Assembly: GCA_028715665.1 (NCBI GenBank)
Contig: JAQURI010000006.1
Coordinates: forward strand, 1 to 25,001
From: Candidatus Ratteibacteria bacterium
Lineage (GTDB): Bacteria > CAIJMQ01
Length of the DNA stretch: 25,001 nt
Reading direction: 5' to 3'
A model generated the notes under the pieces. It was not told the origin of the DNA. It ran no database searches and saw nothing but the letters and a program-made list of their open reading frames with translations. Position 1 is the stretch's first letter. Every line of letters starts with the position of its first letter. The translations under genes and the position numbers were made by a program. This document shows, one piece after another, positions 1-7,671 of the stretch.

Positions 1-1
1 A

Positions 2-145
2 ATATCCCGCCTTAAGGAAAAATACAAGGATAATAAAGATGCTCTCGCCACATTTGACATGCTCCAGCATGAAATTGACTTCTACAAAAAATATTCAAAA
101 TATTACGGTTATGAGTTTTTTATGATGGAGAAAAGTCCCCTCTAG
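2..145 (+). CDS. C-terminal end of an unidentified protein (runs off left edge)
   Basis: An open frame enters from the left edge and gives 47 residues ending in TAG at 143-145. It is rich in Lys and Tyr (for example YKDNKDALATFDMLQHEIDF and then YSKYYGYEFF). I do not recognise the family from this tail. The stop codon and the last residues (SPL) are supplied by the palindromic element starting at 137, so the protein end may have been changed by insertion of that element. It lies on the same strand as the methyltransferase downstream, so the two could share a transcript. Function is unknown, and the call rests only on an uninterrupted frame with amino-acid composition like its neighbours. Confidence 0.55.
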   Translation: MSRLKEKYKDNKDALATFDMLQHEIDFYKKYSKYYGYEFFMMEKSPL

Positions 146-172
146 TTTTACTTCGTAAAACTAACAGAGGGG
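137..172. repeat. 36-bp palindromic element, copy A
   Basis: The arms are CCCCTC + TAGTTTTAC on the left and GTAAAACTA + ACA bulge + GAGGGG on the right, around a TTC loop, giving 15 paired bases. The outer ends (CCCCTCTAGT and ACTAACAGAGGGG) recur at 1047-1117, so this is a dispersed element and not only a terminator. It also supplies the stop codon of the upstream frame. No run of T follows it on the plus strand. Confidence 0.7.
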
Positions 173-218
173 ATACCCAAGGAGTTAAAAATATCTCATT
201 GAAATCCTTTGGGTAAAA

Positions 219-994
219 GTGATAGATTTCAAAAATAAAAAGATAGAGGTGAAATCATTATTAAAAATTTTGTAGATACTGCTATAAAGAAATTATGCGA
301 CTTCAAGCAAGCTTCATGTTGTAAAGTATTGGATTTCGGATGCGGAAAAGGAAATTTAGTCAAAGATTTGCTGTCTCTCGGATATGATGCATATGGCTGT
401 GATATAGAAGCATACTGGGAAAAAGAATCCAACATTCACACAGATAGATTATCAAAAATCTCTCTAATCCCTTATCATTTACCGTTTAAAAATAACACTT
501 TTGATATTGTAACCAGCACTTCCGTATTGGAACATGTACAAAATATAGAAGAGTGTTTTAAAGAAATCCATCGTATCTTGAAAACTGGCGGTTATGCAAT
601 GCATCTATATCCGGGAAAATGGTATCTCCCATATGAACCTCATACATATATCCCTTTAATAAATATGCTTTGGCCAAATTGTCCAAAATGGTGGTTTAGT
701 TTATGGGCAAAGCTTGGTATACGCAATGTATTTCAAAAAGGTAAATCATGGGAAGAAGTATCCGATATTAACCACAATTATTTCAAACATAATTTGTCAT
801 ATTGGTCAAATAAAAAATATTATGAATTGTCTAAAAAAATTTTTGAGAACTACTCCGCTCCTATGAAATTTTATATTTGCCATGGTTATGGCGGTGCTGC
901 AAAACTCTTTAGAAAATTTCCATTTAAGAGTTTTTGGGGATGGTTAATAGGCGAAACTCGTATGAATTTTATTATTTTAAAGAAAACTGATTAA
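219..994 (+). CDS. Class I SAM-dependent methyltransferase, probable frameshift near its start
   Basis: A Rossmann methyltransferase of the Methyltransf_11 type. Motif I is VLDFGCGKGNLV at 326-361. Next come an acidic motif II (YGCDIE) and the post-I segment FDIVTSTSVLEHV typical of motif IV, then ILKTGGYAMHLYPG. The substrate is unknown. The C-terminal third is Trp/Tyr-rich, with no membrane segment. The first canonical start in the main frame is TTG 329, which would cut into motif I. The frame is open upstream only to 239 and offers only ATT or ATC there, although AGAGGTGA precedes. The other frame from GTG 219 reads VIDFKNKKIEVKSLLK and would join smoothly into NFVDTAIKKL if the A-run at 263-267 had one more base. 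I therefore infer a one-base deletion, real or a sequencing error. It is one of only two plus-strand genes in the window. Confidence 0.7.
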
Positions 995-1046
995 CTATAG
1001 GTAGCCCTGTCCTGTATTTCGAAGATTGAATGTGATAATGAATATT

Positions 1047-1117
1047 CCCCCCTAGTCTCGCCACTTTCACCATCACTACTTTGGCGGCGGGAAATCAATG
1101 GCGTACTAACAGAGGGG
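1047..1117. repeat. 71-bp palindromic element, copy B
   Basis: The left end CCCCCCTAGT differs from copy A by one base, and the right end ACTAACAGAGGGG is identical to it over 13 bases. The interior is longer and different, with an imperfect inner pairing of CTCGCC to GGCGGCGGG. It sits between two convergent genes. Conserved ends around a variable middle suggest a MITE-like family. Confidence 0.65.
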
Positions 1118-1148
1118 CACCGATAAATAAACTTTTTATTTATCGGTG
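1118..1148 (-). terminator. 14-bp perfect hairpin overlapping the stop codon
   Basis: CACCGATAAATAAA (1118-1131) pairs perfectly with 1135-1148 around a 3-base loop. The stop codon of the ferredoxin-ASKHA gene (1136-1138) lies inside the right arm. No T-run follows on the minus strand, so factor-independent termination is uncertain. It may instead stabilise the mRNA 3' end of the long iron operon. Confidence 0.45.
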
Positions 1149-2761
1149 AAGTACATATTCTCTGCGACTAAATACGTGAAGTCCTTTTCCAGTTCGTTGG
1201 GTTTGATATGTTCAATCTTTTTGGCGATTTGTTCTGCGGTTTCTCTACTTTCCTTGGAAACAAGCATTTCTTTTGCACCTTCCAAAGCGCCGTTGCCGAT
1301 TTTAACTATCTTATCTTCGGCATCGGGCAATAAACCGAGTTTTATCGCATTCTTAACATTTATATAATTGCCGAATCCGCCTGAAAGATAAATCTTATCT
1401 AAATCTTTGACACCTATTCCGTAATGCTTAAGCATAATAATTTGGTCTGTTTTTAAGCCCGCTTTTGCGTTGACCAGTTGATATATGTCGGCTTGCGTTA
1501 GTTTAATCTTGTCCGTTATTTTAAAATCCTTTTTAATCTTAGCGTTCTTATCCATTATTCCGCATCTTAAAAGTTCTGCTAATAAATCAATAAGCCCCGA
1601 ACCGCATATTCCAACGGCAGGTCTTTTGTTGTCTATAGTTTCGTATAGAACTTTGCCGTTTTTTATCTTGATATTCTTTATCGCTCCTTCAACAGCACCT
1701 GCTCCCGAACTTACATTTGCTCCTTCAAAAGCACCGCCTGCGGGAAGCGTTGCGCTGATTATTTTTTTGGAATTGCCGATTATCACTTCGCCGTTTGTTC
1801 CGATATCAATAAGTATGCTCGGTTTCTTGCTCTTGTAAATGCCTGATGACAGAATATCCGCCAAAGCATCTGCCCCGGCATGGCCGCCGATTAAAGCAGG
1901 GCCGTAAACTTTTGCTTTCGGGAATATTTTCAAACTCAGTTCTTTTGCGGTTCTTGTAATCGGTTCTTTGTGAACAGGTTCATAAGGCCTTAAACCAAGA
2001 GAAAAAATATCAAGCCCGAAGAAAATATTTCTCATCGTGGAGTTTCCTACGACTACGGCTTCGTAAATATACGGCGTGAGCGCTTTGAATTTTTTCAACG
2101 AATCATTGATTGCTGTTATCACACATTTTTGCAGTTCGCGTATTTTTTGTTTGATTTCTTCGTCGGCGCGATAGACGATTTTCCTCTCCCCTACTATCGC
2201 ATATTCAATTCTTGAGATGACATCTCCGCCGTAAAGAATTTGCGGATTTGTTTTTGCTATGGTGGCAACGGTTTCGCCGCTTTGCAGGTCAACTATCTGA
2301 AATACCAGGGTGGTAGTCCCGACATCTACGGCAAGACCGTAGATTTTGCCCTTATAGTTATCTAAAACTTCACCGTTATGAATTACTTTGCCGTTTCGTA
2401 ATATAGTCAGCGGATTTAGATTGAATTCTTTGCCGGAAACTTCTTTTAGGATTTGGTATTTACCGGATTCTTTTATAAAGACAATTATGTCTTTTTGATA
2501 TTTTTCTACTTTTGCCTGACACGCCAATCTTTCTTTTGACGATAAAGAAAATCTGAGTTCGGATTTGGTTTTCTTGTTAAGTTCTTCTCCACCCTTCTCT
2601 ATCCTGACAATACACTTGCCGCATTTACCTTTACCACCGCATTCGGCGTTGATTTGGATGCCCGCTTTTTGTATATGCCCCAATATAGAAAGCCCTTTTT
2701 GTAACGGGAATCCTTTTTTGCCCTTCTTATATTGGGGAAAAAATATCTTGTTCATTTTCAT
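1136..2761 (-). CDS. Ferredoxin-ASKHA protein, RACo-like reductive activator (DUF4445)
   Basis: 541 residues. The N-terminal part is a plant-type [2Fe-2S] ferredoxin domain with Cys41, Cys47, Cys50 and Cys81 in the C-x5-C-x2-C-n-C pattern. The rest is an actin/hexokinase-fold ATPase region, with phosphate motifs DVGTTT (about residue 147) and DIGTNGEV, then GICGSGLIDLL and LSGGFGNYI. This domain order matches RACo and related proteins, which use ATP to reduce Co(II) corrinoid proteins. Here no corrinoid methyltransferase is in view and the gene closes an iron/Fe-S operon, so another metal-centre partner is possible. No strong Shine-Dalgarno precedes ATG 2761, and a second ATG at 2755 is the alternative start. 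The gap to feoB is 38 bases, so co-transcription is likely. Family assignment is firm; the partner is not known. Confidence 0.85.
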   Translation of the reverse strand: MKMNKIFFPQYKKGKKGFPLQKGLSILGHIQKAGIQINAECGGKGKCGKCIVRIEKGGEELNKKTKSELRFSLSSKERLACQAKVEKYQKDIIVFIKESGKYQILKEVSGKEFNLNPLTILRNGKVIHNGEVLDNYKGKIYGLAVDVGTTTLVFQIVDLQSGETVATIAKTNPQILYGGDVISRIEYAIVGERKIVYRADEEIKQKIRELQKCVITAINDSLKKFKALTPYIYEAVVVGNSTMRNIFFGLDIFSLGLRPYEPVHKEPITRTAKELSLKIFPKAKVYGPALIGGHAGADALADILSSGIYKSKKPSILIDIGTNGEVIIGNSKKIISATLPAGGAFEGANVSSGAGAVEGAIKNIKIKNGKVLYETIDNKRPAVGICGSGLIDLLAELLRCGIMDKNAKIKKDFKITDKIKLTQADIYQLVNAKAGLKTDQIIMLKHYGIGVKDLDKIYLSGGFGNYINVKNAIKLGLLPDAEDKIVKIGNGALEGAKEMLVSKESRETAEQIAKKIEHIKPNELEKDFTYLVAENMYFTDK

Positions 2762-2799
2762 AAGGTTTGGTTATCTGGATTGCTTCTACTTTATCACTT

Positions 2800-4509
2800 T
2801 TACAGGAATAAATTAAGCATTGAACCTACCAACAGGGCAACCGTAAGCATAAGAATAGCGGCTTTAACCATATCTTTTATGCCGAGTTCGCGGATTAAAA
2901 CGACAAAAGTGGCAATGCAGGGAAAATAGATGGCCAAGACCGTCGAACCGATTACCAATTGTTTGGTCGTCAGATTAAGCGGCCCAAGCATGCCGACTGC
3001 GACGTCTTTTCTTAAAAAACCTACCACTAAAGCGGAAATAGCTTCTTTGGGAAGGCCCCACAACTTCATAAGCATCGGGCCGAAAATATAAGCCAGAAAA
3101 TCTATTATTTTTAGTATATGCAGCACATTGATAAAGAGTATTCCCAAAAACACCAGAGGCAATGCTTCGCGCAGGAAACTAAATATGCGCATCCAAAGTT
3201 TCTTGAATACCGCCGTTATTTGCGGGAGCCGATACGGAGGCATTTCAATTAAAATTTCCGGACTTGTTCCTTTCAAAACTTTATTTAAAATTAAACCCTT
3301 AACGACCAAGAGAATAAACAAAGTAAGAAATATGATACCCACATACTGGCCTCCGCGCTGTCCGACCAGACCCACAATCATTGCCGTTTGAGCCATGCAG
3401 GGAATTGCGATTGCCATCAATACGGAGGCAATAAATTTTTCGCGTCTTCCCTCTAAAATGCGGGTTGCGAGTATCCCCGGAACTTTACATCCCGCGCATA
3501 ACATCATGGGTATTATTGCGTATCCGTGAAGGCCGAAATGGTGCATGATATTGTCCATCAACACCGCTAAACGCGGCAAATACCCGAAGTCTTCCAACAG
3601 GCCTAAAATTAAATAAAAACTTAACAGATAAGGCAGAACCATAGCAATCGGCACAAAAAATCCGGTAGTCAATAAACCGAACGACTGGCCAAAATCTATT
3701 TTTCCTTCGATGAGGTTGCCGATAATTATATGATGCAAGAAAGTCCCTTCGCCCAAAATGGCGCTTAATTTCACCATCAAAGGCAGCCATAATTTTTCAA
3801 ACAGAGGTTCGAAAACATAGCCGATAAGATTTTCGCCGATAAGACGAATTATCCAGAAGGTGCAATATATAACCGCCGCGGCAATCGGCAAACCTGTCCA
3901 GGGCTTGATGCTCAAGTCCTCCAGCCGCTCCCAAAAAGTGTGATGATGATGAGACAGTTTCTGGACTTCTCCTATGATTTTGCCGAGCATTTCCCATCTC
4001 TGGTCATCGGAAGAGAATTTCAACTTGGGCGTTTTCGCTTCGGGCAACCTGGCAATTAATTCAGTTATCCCTTCGCTGGTCAATCCGCAGGTAGGAACTA
4101 CGGGCACGCCTAAATATTCTTCCAATTTTTTAACATCGATGTTAATTCCTTTATGCTTAGTCTCGTCCCACATGTTCAAAGCAACAATAACAGGGACATC
4201 TTTTTCCAATAACTGCAATGTTAAATGAAGATTTCTCTCTAAATTAGTCGCATCCACAACATTAATTACAACATCGCCTTCTTTTAACATATTAACGGCA
4301 ACTTCTTCGGCTTTAGAAGTGGGTTCTAAACTGTAAGTTCCGGGAACATCTATTACCATGGGCCTTTCGTTACCTATTTTCATCTGGCCCTGGGTAAATT
4401 CAACCGTTGTGCCGGGATAGTTGGAAATGATAACTTTGGCGCCCGTAAGCCGCGAAAATATTGCGCTCTTGCCTATATTGGGATTGCCTATTAAGAGGAT
4501 TTTATCCAT
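2800..4509 (-). CDS. feoB: Ferrous iron transporter FeoB
   Basis: 569 residues, shorter than the roughly 770 of E. coli FeoB. The N-terminal G domain shows G1 GNPNIGKS (8-15), G2 NYPGTT (30-35), G3 DVPG (54-57) and G4 NMWD (112-115). A helical linker follows. The membrane part contains both Gate motifs, seen as MLCAGCKVPGILATR and AIPCMAQTAMIVG in the first half and LRKDVAVGMLG in the second. The role is GTP-dependent import of Fe(II) across the inner membrane. An AAAGGTG ribosome site precedes ATG 4509. It lies 60 bases downstream of feoA, and both belong to the minus-strand iron operon. No truncation is seen; the short length reflects reduced linker and C-terminal parts, as in other compact bacterial FeoBs. 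Confidence 0.96.
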   Translation of the reverse strand: MDKILLIGNPNIGKSAIFSRLTGAKVIISNYPGTTVEFTQGQMKIGNERPMVIDVPGTYSLEPTSKAEEVAVNMLKEGDVVINVVDATNLERNLHLTLQLLEKDVPVIVALNMWDETKHKGINIDVKKLEEYLGVPVVPTCGLTSEGITELIARLPEAKTPKLKFSSDDQRWEMLGKIIGEVQKLSHHHHTFWERLEDLSIKPWTGLPIAAAVIYCTFWIIRLIGENLIGYVFEPLFEKLWLPLMVKLSAILGEGTFLHHIIIGNLIEGKIDFGQSFGLLTTGFFVPIAMVLPYLLSFYLILGLLEDFGYLPRLAVLMDNIMHHFGLHGYAIIPMMLCAGCKVPGILATRILEGRREKFIASVLMAIAIPCMAQTAMIVGLVGQRGGQYVGIIFLTLFILLVVKGLILNKVLKGTSPEILIEMPPYRLPQITAVFKKLWMRIFSFLREALPLVFLGILFINVLHILKIIDFLAYIFGPMLMKLWGLPKEAISALVVGFLRKDVAVGMLGPLNLTTKQLVIGSTVLAIYFPCIATFVVLIRELGIKDMVKAAILMLTVALLVGSMLNLFL

Positions 4510-4569
4510 CCCGCACCTTTTTCTCTTGTGTTTGAATTGTTTTTAATCATAGATTTTAGATGTGATAGA

Positions 4570-4803
4570 TCACCTTTCAACCTCAACCAGAATTCTTTTA
4601 GCCATGCCAAAACCAAGAGCAATTTGCATGTTTCCAACGTCGATAGTTTGCGGACCCCGCCAGAAATGAGAACTAACTTTGGTAATTTTCTTCCCGTATC
4701 TTATTCCCATACTCCGGACTCTTATCATTAAACCCTGGCCGCCTTGAATTTCTTTGATTACACCGGTTTCTCCCGGCCGCATCTGAGTTAAATCTATTAG
4801 CAT
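4570..4803 (-). CDS. feoA: FeoA, SH3-like regulator of ferrous iron uptake
   Basis: 77 residues, the usual size for a single FeoA domain. It opens with L-T-x-M-x-P-G-E-T-G-V-I and continues with the basic stretch RVRSMGIRYGKK, then the glycine-rich end ALGFGMAKRILV, matching the FeoA beta-barrel. FeoA is a small cytoplasmic partner needed for FeoB activity. AGGAG stands a normal distance before ATG 4803. It lies 31 bases after the IscU-like gene and 60 before feoB. A Fur box was sought just upstream but only a poor match was seen, so control is probably from the distal fur/DUF5320-like promoters or an unseen internal one. Confidence 0.93.
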   Translation of the reverse strand: MLIDLTQMRPGETGVIKEIQGGQGLMIRVRSMGIRYGKKITKVSSHFWRGPQTIDVGNMQIALGFGMAKRILVEVER

Positions 4804-4834
4804 TTATAAACTCCTATTTGTGAAATGTGTTTTC

Positions 4835-5218
4835 TTATATTTTAAGCAAATAATCCGCAATAGCTCTATAAAGCGCGCTGACAGCTAAAATAGAGCAGTG
4901 ACAATGGTCTTTCGGCAGGCCCTGTAAAGAATCCATAACCTGTTTTGGAGAAATAGAAAGAGCATCCTCGATTGTTTTTCCCGTTGCAAGTCGGGCAGCC
5001 ATAGAACCACAAACTTTCGTGGCAATACAGCCATCGGTGTAAAACTTTACATCTTCTATAATCCCATCGTTGATAACGAGATAAAACTCTATCTCGTCCC
5101 CGCAAGGCCCCTTAATTCGGGCGCTGCCCGTTGGGTCGGTCATGCGGCCGAAATGCTTCAAATTATTCGCTATTTTTAAAATATCCCCTGAATATTCCGA
5201 AAGGTTTTCTTCGCTCAT
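4835..5218 (-). CDS. IscU/NifU-N-like Fe-S cluster scaffold
   Basis: 127 residues from ATG 5218. The three ligand regions of IscU/NifU-N are present: GPCGD (Cys39), DGCIAT (Cys64) and HCHCSILA (Cys106, His107, Cys108), in the order of IscU Cys37, Cys63 and His-Cys. Extra cysteines occur at 70 and 106. The protein would hold a nascent Fe-S cluster in the cytoplasm. An earlier start at 5251 is possible but overlaps the upstream gene by 29 bases; 5218 leaves a 4-base gap and a family-like N-terminus (MSEENLSEYS). No cysteine desulfurase is present in the window, so sulfur must come from elsewhere. Neighbours (two ferredoxin-ATPases, Mrp, a J protein, Feo) support a role in cluster assembly. Confidence 0.85.
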   Translation of the reverse strand: MSEENLSEYSGDILKIANNLKHFGRMTDPTGSARIKGPCGDEIEFYLVINDGIIEDVKFYTDGCIATKVCGSMAARLATGKTIEDALSISPKQVMDSLQGLPKDHCHCSILAVSALYRAIADYLLKI

Positions 5219-5222
5219 TGTT

Positions 5223-6080
5223 TTATTTGATTTTTTCCCATATATTGGCAATATCTTTTGCTATTTTCTCATCGCAGAATTCCACAATGGGAACACCTTT
5301 TACAATAGAGTGGCTAACTATATCAGAAAAAGGCAGATGCCCCAAGACTTCTATTCTTTCTTTTTCGCAGAATTTTTTGATGTTTTCGGTGTTTTCCAAA
5401 TTAATATCGTATTTATTGATGATGGCTTTAGTTTCTACGCCGAAATGCTTGGCAACGCCGATTACTCTTTCCATATCATGCATTCCTGAAAGAGAAGGTT
5501 CTGTAACTACAATCGCAGTATCTATACCGCTTAAAGACGCAATCACGGGACACCCGATTCCGGGCGGCCCGTCAATTATTACATAGTCGGCGTTCTTTTC
5601 AACCGCTATGTCTTTTGCTTTTTCTCTTATTACTGAAACGAGTTTGCCGGAATTTTCCTGAGCAATTGCAAGTTTTGCGTGAACAAAAGGCCCGTATTTA
5701 GTATCCGAAACAAACCACTTGCCTGTTTCTTCTTTTTCTAAAGTAATCGCTTTTTCGGGGCAAACGAGCACGCATGAACCGCATCCTTCGCAGGATAAAT
5801 CATCCACGCAATAAACTTCGTCTTTTTCTGCAATCGCAGAGAATCTGCAAACCTCTTCACACTTTCCGCATCCTATACATTTTTCCGCGTCGATAAATGC
5901 CGATTGGCTGCCTACATACGCATTTTCGCTTTTTATTTTAGGATTCAGCAAAAGATAGAGATTAGCCGCATCCACATCCGCGTCAACCATTATCTTGTTT
6001 TTCGCAAGAGCCGCAAACGAGGCCGTTATCACGGTTTTTCCAGTGCCGCCTTTCCCGCTTATCACAACTATCTGTTTCAC
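5223..6080 (-). CDS. MinD-family ATPase with inserted 2[4Fe-4S] ferredoxin domain (first copy)
   Basis: 285 residues from GTG 6080. A deviant Walker A motif GKGGTGKT lies at 9-16, and the switch region IIDGPPG in the middle. Between them is a bacterial-type ferredoxin insert with two C-x2-C-x2-C-x3-C sets (Cys68/71/74/78 and Cys97/100/103/107). This is COG1149, often found in anaerobes next to NifX-like and Mrp genes. The biochemical role is unsettled; ATP-dependent Fe-S handling is inferred. GTG 6080 overlaps the trmO stop as GTGA, which favours translational coupling. TTG 6101 is an alternative start seven codons earlier. It is paralogous to the gene at 6511-7347 but diverged throughout, so the duplication is old and the two may act as a pair. 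Confidence 0.88.
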   Translation of the reverse strand: MKQIVVISGKGGTGKTVITASFAALAKNKIMVDADVDAANLYLLLNPKIKSENAYVGSQSAFIDAEKCIGCGKCEEVCRFSAIAEKDEVYCVDDLSCEGCGSCVLVCPEKAITLEKEETGKWFVSDTKYGPFVHAKLAIAQENSGKLVSVIREKAKDIAVEKNADYVIIDGPPGIGCPVIASLSGIDTAIVVTEPSLSGMHDMERVIGVAKHFGVETKAIINKYDINLENTENIKKFCEKERIEVLGHLPFSDIVSHSIVKGVPIVEFCDEKIAKDIANIWEKIK

Positions 6081-6511
6081 TTTACTTTTTCTTCCAACCA
6101 ACCTCTTTTTATTTTTTCTGTTTTATCAAATTCCCTTACATAAGGTTTTATATCCAAAAGGGGCGTTTTATCCAAAGCATCTATGCCCTTAACAAATAAA
6201 AAGTTGCCTTTGCGTTTCAATAATTCTACGACTGTAAGCCCGATTTGATTGGGCCTTCTCGGGGCCCTTGTCGCAAATAATCCGCGCAGATTATCGTCAA
6301 GAAACGGCTTAACTTTTAAACGATAACCTCTTGATTTATGGAATTTATAAAGCAAAATCAAATGCGAAAAACCTTCTATATCTTCAAGTCCATACTGATA
6401 TTTTTTAAATACCTCCACTTTTCCGACAGCCTTTGATTTAAAAGGCTGTATAGGGGTATCTTTCTTGCGTTTAAACGGTGTATGGATAATGCCTATCGAT
6501 TTTATTTTCAC
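6077..6511 (-). CDS. trmO: TrmO/TsaA-type tRNA methyltransferase
   Basis: 144 residues, a single UPF0066/TrmO domain. The family marks are IGIIHTPFK near the N-terminus, FSHLILLYKFHKS in the middle and the signature FATRAPRRPNQIGLTVVELL, followed by LDKTPLLDIKPYV. The known member methylates N6 of t6A37 in tRNA using SAM through a beta-barrel fold. Archaeal-type and single-domain members are often shorter than E. coli TrmO (235 residues), as here. The start is GTG 6511, overlapping the TAG of the upstream ATPase by one base. Its end overlaps the next ATPase start. It is thus locked between two ferredoxin-ATPases in one translation unit, which is unexpected for a tRNA enzyme. Confidence 0.88.
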   Translation of the reverse strand: MKIKSIGIIHTPFKRKKDTPIQPFKSKAVGKVEVFKKYQYGLEDIEGFSHLILLYKFHKSRGYRLKVKPFLDDNLRGLFATRAPRRPNQIGLTVVELLKRKGNFLFVKGIDALDKTPLLDIKPYVREFDKTEKIKRGWLEEKVK

Positions 6512-7347
6512 TATGACAGCTCCTTATTAATTAATTTAAACATCTCCCGAAATTTTACTAAATACTCTTTTTTCTCCGTTACAAAAGGAATTCCCTTTGA
6601 ATACAGCTCTGCGATTTTTCTATCAAATGGGATACGTATCAATATAGGTATTTTGTTTTCCTGGCAATATAATTCGACCTTTTCATCCCCTTTATCACAG
6701 CGGTTTATAATCACGCCGAAAGGAATTTTCAGTTGCCTGACCACCTCTATCGCTAAAGTCAAATCATTCAAACCAAACGGAGTTGGTTCCGTAACAAGTA
6801 TTACAAAATCAGCGTCTTTGACCGCTTCAACCATAGGACAGGAAGTTCCCGGCGATGAATCTATTATAACCGTTTTTTTATTGTCCACCTTTTTCTTTAA
6901 AGCTTTGATTAAAGGAGTCGGCGCCGCTTCTCCGACTTTTAAACTGCCCTGCCAAAATTCTATATCATTGCTACGTCCGCCTTCTAAAACACCTTTTTCC
7001 GAATCAACTTCAAATATCGCCTTTTCGGGACACGCCAAAGAGCACGCTCCGCAAGAGTGGCAAAGTTCGTTGAATATCAAAACCTTGCCTTTAACAACGG
7101 CTATCGCATTATACTGACAAACTTCGGCGCACTTGCCGCAACCCGTACAATGCGACGGTTCCACAATCGGTTTAGGCAAATAAACTATTTCTTTCTTCTC
7201 TATCTTCGGTTTAAGAAAAATGGATGCGTTCGGCTCTTCCACATCACAGTCAAAAAACTGTACATTGTCTTTCAGCGACAAAGCAAGGCCGGTTGCTACC
7301 AAAGTTTTGCCCGTTCCGCCTTTTCCGCTTGCCACAGCAATAATCAT
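6511..7347 (-). CDS. MinD-family ATPase with inserted 2[4Fe-4S] ferredoxin domain (second copy)
   Basis: 278 residues. The N-terminus MIIAVASGKGGTGKT gives the deviant Walker A. FFDCDVEEPNAS follows as the first switch region, then eight ferredoxin cysteines at 67/70/73/77 and 96/99/102/106, then IIDSSPGTSCP. It is the sister of the protein at 5223-6080, and such genes are commonly found as adjacent pairs. SSPGTSCP here against GPPGIGCP in the sister marks a difference in the switch II loop. A GAAGGAGAA ribosome site precedes ATG 7347. It is 15 bases after the J-protein gene and overlaps trmO by one base. The role is inferred to be ATP-driven Fe-S transfer or electron delivery; the substrate is unknown. 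Confidence 0.88.
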   Translation of the reverse strand: MIIAVASGKGGTGKTLVATGLALSLKDNVQFFDCDVEEPNASIFLKPKIEKKEIVYLPKPIVEPSHCTGCGKCAEVCQYNAIAVVKGKVLIFNELCHSCGACSLACPEKAIFEVDSEKGVLEGGRSNDIEFWQGSLKVGEAAPTPLIKALKKKVDNKKTVIIDSSPGTSCPMVEAVKDADFVILVTEPTPFGLNDLTLAIEVVRQLKIPFGVIINRCDKGDEKVELYCQENKIPILIRIPFDRKIAELYSKGIPFVTEKKEYLVKFREMFKLINKELS

Positions 7348-7362
7348 TTTATTCTCCTTCTA

Positions 7363-7656
7363 TTATTTTGTTAACCAGTCGTCTCCGAACTGTTTGTTTA
7401 ATTTCAGTTCGGGATTCATTCTCTCGACTTCTTCCCTGCGAAATGAAAATTTATATTCGTCGCAATAGGAAGTAATAACACTATAAGCCCAGTTTATATC
7501 TTTGCTTTTTTCCGCAAATTCCTCGTTGGCTGGAGTTTTATCGGGATGATATCTCTTCATCAATTCCCTGTATTTACTTTTAATTTCCTCTTTGTCCGTT
7601 TCTTCGCCCAATCCCAATATTTTCCTTGCTTTATCTATCATTTCGAATTTATCCAT
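7363..7656 (-). CDS. Small J-domain (DnaJ-like) co-chaperone
   Basis: 97 residues. A J domain spans about residues 5-65, with the helix II run IKSKYRELMKRYHPDKT carrying the HPD motif that stimulates DnaK-type ATPase. Helix III then ends in DINWAYSVI. A short polar C-terminal tail follows. No zinc or glycine-rich domain is present, so it is a type III J protein. HscB is also a J protein that acts with IscU, and an IscU-like scaffold is four genes downstream, so a scaffold-specific co-chaperone role is possible. No HscA-like gene is in the window and the sequence lacks an obvious HscB C-terminal helical bundle. Spacings of 15 bases on both sides put it in the operon. Confidence 0.85.
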   Translation of the reverse strand: MDKFEMIDKARKILGLGEETDKEEIKSKYRELMKRYHPDKTPANEEFAEKSKDINWAYSVITSYCDEYKFSFRREEVERMNPELKLNKQFGDDWLTK

Positions 7657-7671
7657 TTTAAAATCTCATTT

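Noticed and set aside
4821..4835. Fur box before feoA
   Set aside because: Matches only about 10 of 15 positions of the fur-promoter palindrome and lacks symmetry.
5219..5251. Earlier start of the IscU-like gene
   Set aside because: It would overlap the upstream ATPase by 29 bases and add residues not typical of the family.
5131..5586. Plus-strand 151-codon frame
   Set aside because: Antisense to the IscU-like gene and ATPase, with no recognisable motif or ribosome site.
6482..7117. Plus-strand 211-codon frame
   Set aside because: It lies wholly opposite the ferredoxin-ATPase, has serine/phenylalanine-rich composition typical of antisense frames, and shows no domain.
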